Shown here: positions 22,263 to 26,802 of the stretch, piece after piece
Layout of the letters: each line of letters opens with the position of its first letter
How positions within the stretch are numbered: the first letter of the stretch is position 1
Source: Prochlorococcus sp. AG-315-D17
GTDB lineage: Bacteria; Cyanobacteriota; Cyanobacteriia; PCC-6307; Cyanobiaceae
Reading direction: 5' to 3'
Assembly: GCA_003283685.1 (NCBI GenBank)
Contig: QBWD01000010.1
Coordinates: 1 to 26,802, forward strand
Length of the DNA stretch: 26,802 bases
The notes under the pieces: model-generated
Databases searched by the model: none
Told to the model about the DNA's origin: nothing
What the model saw: the letters and a program-made list of their open reading frames with translations, nothing else
Program-made: the position numbers and the translations under genes

Positions 22263-24062
22263 TTGCTTAAATATTGTTACTTATTAGGCTTATATAAGTT
22301 TGTTAGGGTTCTGGTGTTCGAGACACTTCTCTCAAGTACTTACAAGATTCTTCTGTGTTGGATGATTCCAACACTCATCTGGTTTATTCAGTTTTTCAGT
22401 GATAATAGAAAAAAGAAGTCAAAATACTATCGAAGACGCGCTTTTGCCTATTCAACGCTTTTCTTTATTATTATTGATTTTATTCCCTTAATAATTACTG
22501 TATTCAATAACTTTTCTAATGATCCATTTTTAGCTCGTGAAAAAGCAATTGGAGCATTGCCTTGGTTAATTATTATTTTGAAGGGGTTTGAGGAAGGCTT
22601 TGGAACAGATCAATCAGACCGTGGCTTCTTTTACTCGATTTGGGAACCTTATTCAGGAGAAGCTGAGAAGACAACTAGTAAATCAGAAAAAACATATAAA
22701 GAAAGTAATAATATCAATCAAGAGCAAACAGACTTTACTTCAAAAAATAAAAGCTATAACTATCTACCAAAAATTAATTTTGGTTCGAATGAAGCAAGTC
22801 TTTCATTCACAAAAAAAAGCACTCAAGTAAAAAACAAACAAGATAATCTTGATTTGTATTCAGAAGTAAATGGTTCTCAAATATTGGAGAGAGTAAATTT
22901 CATTTTGAAAGAATCGTATGATAAAGACTTTTCTGATATTCATATTGAACCCAAAGAATCTAATTACAAAATACGTGCAAGGAAAGATGGAATACTCCAA
23001 AATTTTATAAAGTTAAAAAGAGAAGAAGGACAGCAATTAGTTGCAAGTTTAAAAAACTTAGCTGATATGGATGTTTCAGAGAAAAGAGCCAGTCAGGATG
23101 GGAAAATTTATAAACTTCATAATAACAAAAAACTTGAGTTCAGATGTTCAACTGTTCCAGGTAAGAATGGAGAATCTATGGTTTTGAGGCTACTAAAAAG
23201 TCATTCATCTCTATTAAATCTAAATACTTTAATTAATTCATCAAATGTTAGAGAATCTTTCAGGAATTTAATATCCTTACAAAATGGAATTATAATTGTT
23301 TGTGGGCCAACAGGTTCAGGTAAATCTACAACTCTTGCTGCTGCTTTAAGAGAAATAGATACAGGAGAGATAAAAATAGTTACGGCTGAAGATCCAATTG
23401 AATATGATTTAGGGGGGGATATAGTTCAAGCTCAAGTTAATAAATCTAAGAATCAGACATTCCCATATCTTCTAAGAACATTTATGAGACATGATCCTGA
23501 TGTAATTTTAATTGGAGAAACTCGTGATCCTGAGACTGCAAATGCGTCGATGGATGCATCTGAAACAGGGCACCTAGTTTTCACTACATTGCATGCAAAT
23601 AGTGCTGCTAGTTCTTTAACTAGATTACTAGATATGGAAGTACCAAAGTATAAGTTAAATGCTTCAGTTAGAGCTGTTTTAGCTCAAAGGCTAATGAGAT
23701 GTGTCTGCAAGTCTTGTAGTTTGGTACAAGTAATTAAAGAAGAAGACTCATATAAAACTGGTATTAAAGCTGATACATTAATTAGATATGCTAATGTTGT
23801 ACCAGAAGAAAAAAGAAGTATAGATAATAAAACACATTGTGAACATTGCATGGGATTAGGGTATAAAGGAAGAATAGGAGTATTTGAGTTGTTAGAGATT
23901 AACAGAAGTATAAAAAATGCGATTTCGAAGGGGATGACAGATCATGAAATAGAAGATATCGCAATAGGAGATGGAATGATAACTCTAAGGGAATATGGAA
24001 AACAACTAATCAATAAACAATTAACAACAATATCAGAGCTTGAAAGAGTCTGCAAACTATAA
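22263..24062 (+). CDS. Second PilB/GspE-type ATPase with membrane-spanning N-terminus
   Basis: The C-terminal two thirds is a complete PilB ATPase: SDIHIEP (224-230), Walker A GPTGSGKST (348-356), Asp box TAEDPIEY, Walker B DPDVILIGETRD (411-422), His box GHLVFTTLHAN, and zinc cysteines 482, 485, 526 and 529. It is very close to PilB at 836-2494 in the core. The N-terminus differs: no MshEN-type domain, but hydrophobic helices at about 27-45 and 60-81, a possible third at about 95-108, and a polar linker to about residue 200. The start is uncertain; TTG at 22263 gives 599 aa and ATG at 22362 gives 566 aa, both keeping the membrane segments. It converges on the lectin-pilin gene and follows its decayed paralogue. 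Confidence 0.88.
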   Translation: MLKYCYLLGLYKFVRVLVFETLLSSTYKILLCWMIPTLIWFIQFFSDNRKKKSKYYRRRAFAYSTLFFIIIDFIPLIITVFNNFSNDPFLAREKAIGALPWLIIILKGFEEGFGTDQSDRGFFYSIWEPYSGEAEKTTSKSEKTYKESNNINQEQTDFTSKNKSYNYLPKINFGSNEASLSFTKKSTQVKNKQDNLDLYSEVNGSQILERVNFILKESYDKDFSDIHIEPKESNYKIRARKDGILQNFIKLKREEGQQLVASLKNLADMDVSEKRASQDGKIYKLHNNKKLEFRCSTVPGKNGESMVLRLLKSHSSLLNLNTLINSSNVRESFRNLISLQNGIIIVCGPTGSGKSTTLAAALREIDTGEIKIVTAEDPIEYDLGGDIVQAQVNKSKNQTFPYLLRTFMRHDPDVILIGETRDPETANASMDASETGHLVFTTLHANSAASSLTRLLDMEVPKYKLNASVRAVLAQRLMRCVCKSCSLVQVIKEEDSYKTGIKADTLIRYANVVPEEKRSIDNKTHCEHCMGLGYKGRIGVFELLEINRSIKNAISKGMTDHEIEDIAIGDGMITLREYGKQLINKQLTTISELERVCKL

Positions 24063-24235
24063 ATATTATATGTTTCAAAGATCAAACCACTACTTAAATT
24101 GATTTAGAAGCTCTTAATCTTATAGAACTGATTAGACATCATAATAGCTAAAACCAATACTCACATGCTTATTTGCTCACAATTCTCCTGAATAATCATA
24201 AAATTTTATTCAACATTCATTCAGATATTTCTATT

Positions 24236-24265
24236 TAGTAGTACTAAGTATTCTTAGTATTACTA
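24236..24265. terminator. Long hairpin between convergent pilus genes
   Basis: TAGTAGTACTAAG and CTTAGTATTACTA pair over 13 bp (one G·T) with a 4-base loop, between the ends of the second ATPase gene and the lectin-pilin gene. No strong T-run follows on either side, so it may act as a two-way weak terminator or an RNA-end stabiliser. Confidence 0.5.
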
Positions 24266-24289
24266 ATGATGCTTACAATTAATACAACT

Positions 24290-25291
24290 CTAACCTTCTT
24301 CATTCAACTCATTATCATCCACATCTAAATCCTGATTTAATTTTATTTCTGCAAGTCCATAAAAGATATGAGTTCCACCTCTATCGCGAAGTTCTTGGGT
24401 ATTAAATTGTCTATTAGCAACAGTGCTAACCATTCCAGGATCTCGACTGCTGTTATCATATAAATTTAAAATTGTATATTGTTCACCTTTAGATAAGCCA
24501 TCAGAATATTCTCCAGGGCCCCAATTGTTATATAGTTCTTGCTCTTCTGAAACGCTTACATAATTCCCAGTATCATTCAATTTCTGTCCAAGCCAAATTG
24601 CTGATCCTTTATCGGTTAATTTTGAACTTGCCTTTTCATTGCCAAAAAGTTCATTTACTAACCAATCATTCTCTTCTTGATTATTAATAGAAGCCAAATT
24701 ACCACCAAGATTTTCCGCATTCTCCTGAGCAGACTCCCATGTGTCACCCGAGATGATTACATATATACTGTCACCATTTCTGTAAAATTTATCTTCTAAA
24801 GTATTTCCACTTGCAACTGCATCTTTAAATTTTGAAATAAATAAACTTAATTCGGCATCACTACTTGAAAGACAAATAGATAACATGCATGCGGTAATGT
24901 TTGTTCCTGTTTGTCCTTTAAATTTATAAGTTAATTTATTACTGCTAATTGCAAGATTAAAAATAGGCAATATATTCGCATCGACCGGGGTTGCACTAAT
25001 TAATCCAGTTCCTGATGCACCACTACAACTATTAGTTCCATCTGATTGAATCTGATAAGAATTAAGATTGCTTGGAGTGAATGTATTGGAGTTGTCCTTA
25101 TTTGCTTTATGGATTTCACACTCAGTTTGAATTTGTTTCATAGCTGCTAATGCAGCAGTCGCTTTTGATTTTTGCTGAAAACAATGAAATGAAGGTATCG
25201 CAATCGCTGACAATACTGAAAGGACAGACACAACCACAACAAGCTCAATAAGAGAAAACCCTTCGTCTTCTGAAAACTTGTTGAAAACCAT
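24290..25291 (-). CDS. Type IV prepilin with C-type-lectin-like domain
   Basis: A 333-aa prepilin. The leader is 11 residues ending in EG, followed by FSLIELVVVVSVLSVLSAIA, with Glu at mature +5: a textbook class III prepilin site for PilD. The pilin body (to about 150) has five cysteines (37, 58, 89, 135, 140). From about 174 to 318 a C-type-lectin-like fold is indicated by TWESAQENAENLGGNLASIN, then EENDWL, IWLGQ (232-236), WGPGE (257-261) and GLAEIKL near the end. No cysteine lies in this part, as in some bacterial C-type lectins. A short acidic tail follows. It would be assembled into a pilus or its tip and display the lectin fold outside the cell, as an adhesin for glycans or proteins. 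Start ATG at 25291; no clear ribosome-binding site. Confidence 0.88.
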   Translation of the reverse strand: MVFNKFSEDEGFSLIELVVVVSVLSVLSAIAIPSFHCFQQKSKATAALAAMKQIQTECEIHKANKDNSNTFTPSNLNSYQIQSDGTNSCSGASGTGLISATPVDANILPIFNLAISSNKLTYKFKGQTGTNITACMLSICLSSSDAELSLFISKFKDAVASGNTLEDKFYRNGDSIYVIISGDTWESAQENAENLGGNLASINNQEENDWLVNELFGNEKASSKLTDKGSAIWLGQKLNDTGNYVSVSEEQELYNNWGPGEYSDGLSKGEQYTILNLYDNSSRDPGMVSTVANRQFNTQELRDRGGTHIFYGLAEIKLNQDLDVDDNELNEEG

Positions 25292-25582
25292 TTTAAATTA
25301 CAAAAATAGTCAATAAATCGCCTTTAATAGTATGGTTAATGATTCAGAAGTTGTAAGTATAAAAACAATAAAGTATACAAACTTGTCTTTATTTATACCA
25401 AAGCAACGCCTTGTCAAACTAAACCCAAAGATATTGCAAATCAAACGCTGCTGCGCGATTAGAAAAAGAAGATTGAATAGAACGCATAAGCGAATCATAT
25501 ATATTCACTCAACCTTTCACAAAACTCCCATTGCAATGTCAAAAAGGAATCGATATATATAGGGGACTGTATCTTCCTAAGA
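25292..25582. other. Intergenic stretch between divergent genes
   Basis: Must carry the promoters of the lectin-pilin gene (- strand) and the gene at 25583 (+ strand). A TATATA run just before 25563 could be the -10 box of the latter. Short overlapping frames exist on both strands but none is convincingly coding. Confidence 0.4.
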
Positions 25583-25957
25583 ATGTTCAATCTGATTACG
25601 GTATCTTTCTCTCTATTTTTTATTGGTCTAACTGGATGGACGATTACAACTTACTTAGTTAAAGAAGATTCCCAGAAGTTCATTGAAGAAGAACTCAAAA
25701 ACTTGTTTGACATCTGTAAGATGTTTTTCGTATTTCTAAAGACCCTTATAGGAGTTTTAGCAAAGTATTCATTCTCTTCTAATTCCAGTGAGGCAAATAC
25801 TGCTGAGTCAAATGGATTAGAAGAAGAGCCATTGAGGTTTATTCAACCAATTAAAGCAGTTGAAGTGCCAGTCAAGGAAGATGAGGACAATGCACTTTCT
25901 TCATTCAGTCCAGAACTGATTGAAGTGATTACTGAAGAAGAAGAAAAAGTAGCTTAA
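25583..25957 (+). CDS. Membrane-anchored acidic protein (124 aa)
   Basis: Residues 2-26 form a membrane helix (FNLITVSFSLFFIGLTGWTI), and a second weakly hydrophobic segment lies at about 43-63 (DICKMFFVFLKTLIGVLAKY). The C-terminal half is acidic and Ser/Glu-rich (EVPVKEDEDNALSSFSPELI, ending EEEEKVA), probably unstructured in the cytoplasm. Family not recognised. A hairpin follows at 25983-26014. Confidence 0.65.
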   Translation: MFNLITVSFSLFFIGLTGWTITTYLVKEDSQKFIEEELKNLFDICKMFFVFLKTLIGVLAKYSFSSNSSEANTAESNGLEEEPLRFIQPIKAVEVPVKEDEDNALSSFSPELIEVITEEEEKVA

Positions 25958-25982
25958 TTAACGGATAGTCCTCCGAGCCCGC

Positions 25983-26014
25983 ATAGTTAGTTCCCAGCAT
26001 CGTCAACTAACTAT
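25983..26014. terminator. Perfect 10-bp inverted repeat between convergent genes
   Basis: ATAGTTAGTT and AACTAACTAT are exact reverse complements with a 12-base loop, in the 75-base gap between the ends of two convergent genes. It is a plausible shared transcript-end hairpin, but no T-run follows on either strand. Confidence 0.45.
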
Positions 26015-26032
26015 AAGGTGGAGTCTAAAAAG

Positions 26033-26500
26033 TTAGAGTTCTTTAGCTAAAAGTTCAATATATTTTTTTAAGGTGTAGCCATGAGAATCATCCTCGCCTT
26101 TAACAGCAGGAATATCATCAACAAGGTCGATATTATGTCCTGCCATTAGCTCCTTTACTCTTGCATTAAACCAATCTTTAACGGGTTTCTCGAAAGAATC
26201 CTTCTGGTGCTGAGACCATAGATAACTATCAAAAGCTTTTACTGCATCTTCTCTACTCCATTTTGGCAGTCCTATGAAGTGATTCTTGACTGGACAATCT
26301 TTCCTATTAATAAAGTGTTTTTTAGCAGTCTTACACATTCCTCGTACATACCGTTTTGTATTCTTTACACCTCCAACGGTTTCTTCAAGTCCATCTCCAG
26401 AAAGTGTATTTTTAACTAACAACTGACCTGCCGTATTTTCGTCTTTGACTTGAACCTCTCTCCTTACATCCTTTTGGCCTAAGACTTGTATTGGATCCAT
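26033..26500 (-). CDS. Hypothetical soluble protein (155 aa)
   Basis: A basic, soluble protein with no membrane segment. The N-terminal part (VLGQKDVRREVQVKDENTAG) looks extended; the middle has two cysteines (MCKTAKKHF, KDCPVKNHF) in a Lys-rich region; the C-terminal half is helical with many aromatic residues (WSREDAVKAFDSYLWSQHQK). Family not recognised. It starts 2 nt after the stop of the small gene at 26503-26604, so the two form an operon. Confidence 0.62.
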   Translation of the reverse strand: MDPIQVLGQKDVRREVQVKDENTAGQLLVKNTLSGDGLEETVGGVKNTKRYVRGMCKTAKKHFINRKDCPVKNHFIGLPKWSREDAVKAFDSYLWSQHQKDSFEKPVKDWFNARVKELMAGHNIDLVDDIPAVKGEDDSHGYTLKKYIELLAKEL

Positions 26501-26502
26501 AG

Positions 26503-26604
26503 CTAGTTAGCTTTTTTAGGTTCACTAAATTTCGACTGAAAATCTTTAAATACCTTTTTCCAGTAATTAATCACAGAATCAGGAATAGGTTTATTAAGGG
26601 GCAT
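26503..26604 (-). CDS. Very small basic protein (33 aa)
   Basis: The ATG at 26604 gives MPLNKPIPDSVINYWKKVFK, then DFQSKFSEPKKAN. It is basic and helical in the middle. The close spacing to the next - strand gene (2 nt) supports it as a real gene. Function unknown. Confidence 0.5.
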   Translation of the reverse strand: MPLNKPIPDSVINYWKKVFKDFQSKFSEPKKAN

Positions 26605-26802
26605 TTAGTAGAAAGTGCTTCAAATATTATTTTTAGCAGCTATACCCGTATAGACAGAATTTGTTTAACTTTCGCAGCATTTACTTATTCAATAAGCTCA
26701 ATCTTGTAAACGATATCTTTGCAGTTGTCTGGCTTGTTCCACTATCAGACCCTGCTATAGCCACATTTACTTTCAAAGATTTTTAAAGGCAATCCAGTTG
26801 CC

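Noticed and set aside
25310..25562. Overlapping frames on both strands (62 aa and 76 aa)
   Set aside because: Compositions are odd (very basic or unstructured), the two frames overlap each other, and the space is needed for divergent promoters.
26681..26802. - strand peptide VNVAIAGSDSGTSQTTAKIS near the right edge
   Set aside because: The frame is only 33 codons long, bounded by a stop, with no good start; it might be a gene fragment but cannot be supported here.

Overview
The window looks like a piece of an AT-rich marine picocyanobacterial chromosome, most likely a low-light-adapted Prochlorococcus. This is inferred from four things: the low GC content, the crowd of very small single-membrane-span proteins, a short high-light-inducible (Hli) chlorophyll-binding protein, and a complete set of cyanobacterial-style type IV pilus (T4P) genes. 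No ribosomal RNA, CRISPR array or intact insertion sequence was seen.

Region 1 (1-11817) is the main pilus locus. On the + strand a Cys-rich protein (cut by the left edge) is followed closely by pilB, pilT and pilC: extension ATPase, retraction ATPase and inner-membrane platform. Converging on pilC, with a 12-nt gap, is a tight - strand operon read as pilQ, pilN, pilO, three small pilin-like genes, and a pilM with a very long low-complexity tail. This is the cyanobacterial MNOQ alignment complex without pilP, but with pilM moved to the end.

Region 2 (11818-about 21000) is accessory DNA. It starts with about 1.4 kb of decayed small ORFs. Then come many small hypothetical genes, most with one or two membrane segments, plus a DUF2905 gene and an hli gene. 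Within it lie a tRNA-Gly-like sequence with a broken T-stem and, about 0.4 kb downstream, the C-terminal remnant of a tyrosine integrase with in-frame stops. A frameshifted membrane gene abuts the tRNA-like sequence. Together these suggest an old element insertion at a tRNA that has since decayed.

Region 3 (21227-25291) is a second, smaller pilus locus and the most unusual part. It holds a second PilB-type ATPase whose N-terminal domain is replaced by membrane segments and a long hydrophilic linker. It converges on a type IV prepilin that carries a C-type-lectin-like domain. On the other side lies a decayed paralogue of that lectin-pilin with a clearly different lectin part. The inference is a dedicated adhesive (lectin-tipped or lectin-coated) pilus module that borrows the platform, secretin and retraction motor from region 1.

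Region 4 (25292-26802) holds a membrane-anchored acidic protein and a two-gene - strand pair of unknown function, separated by a hairpin.
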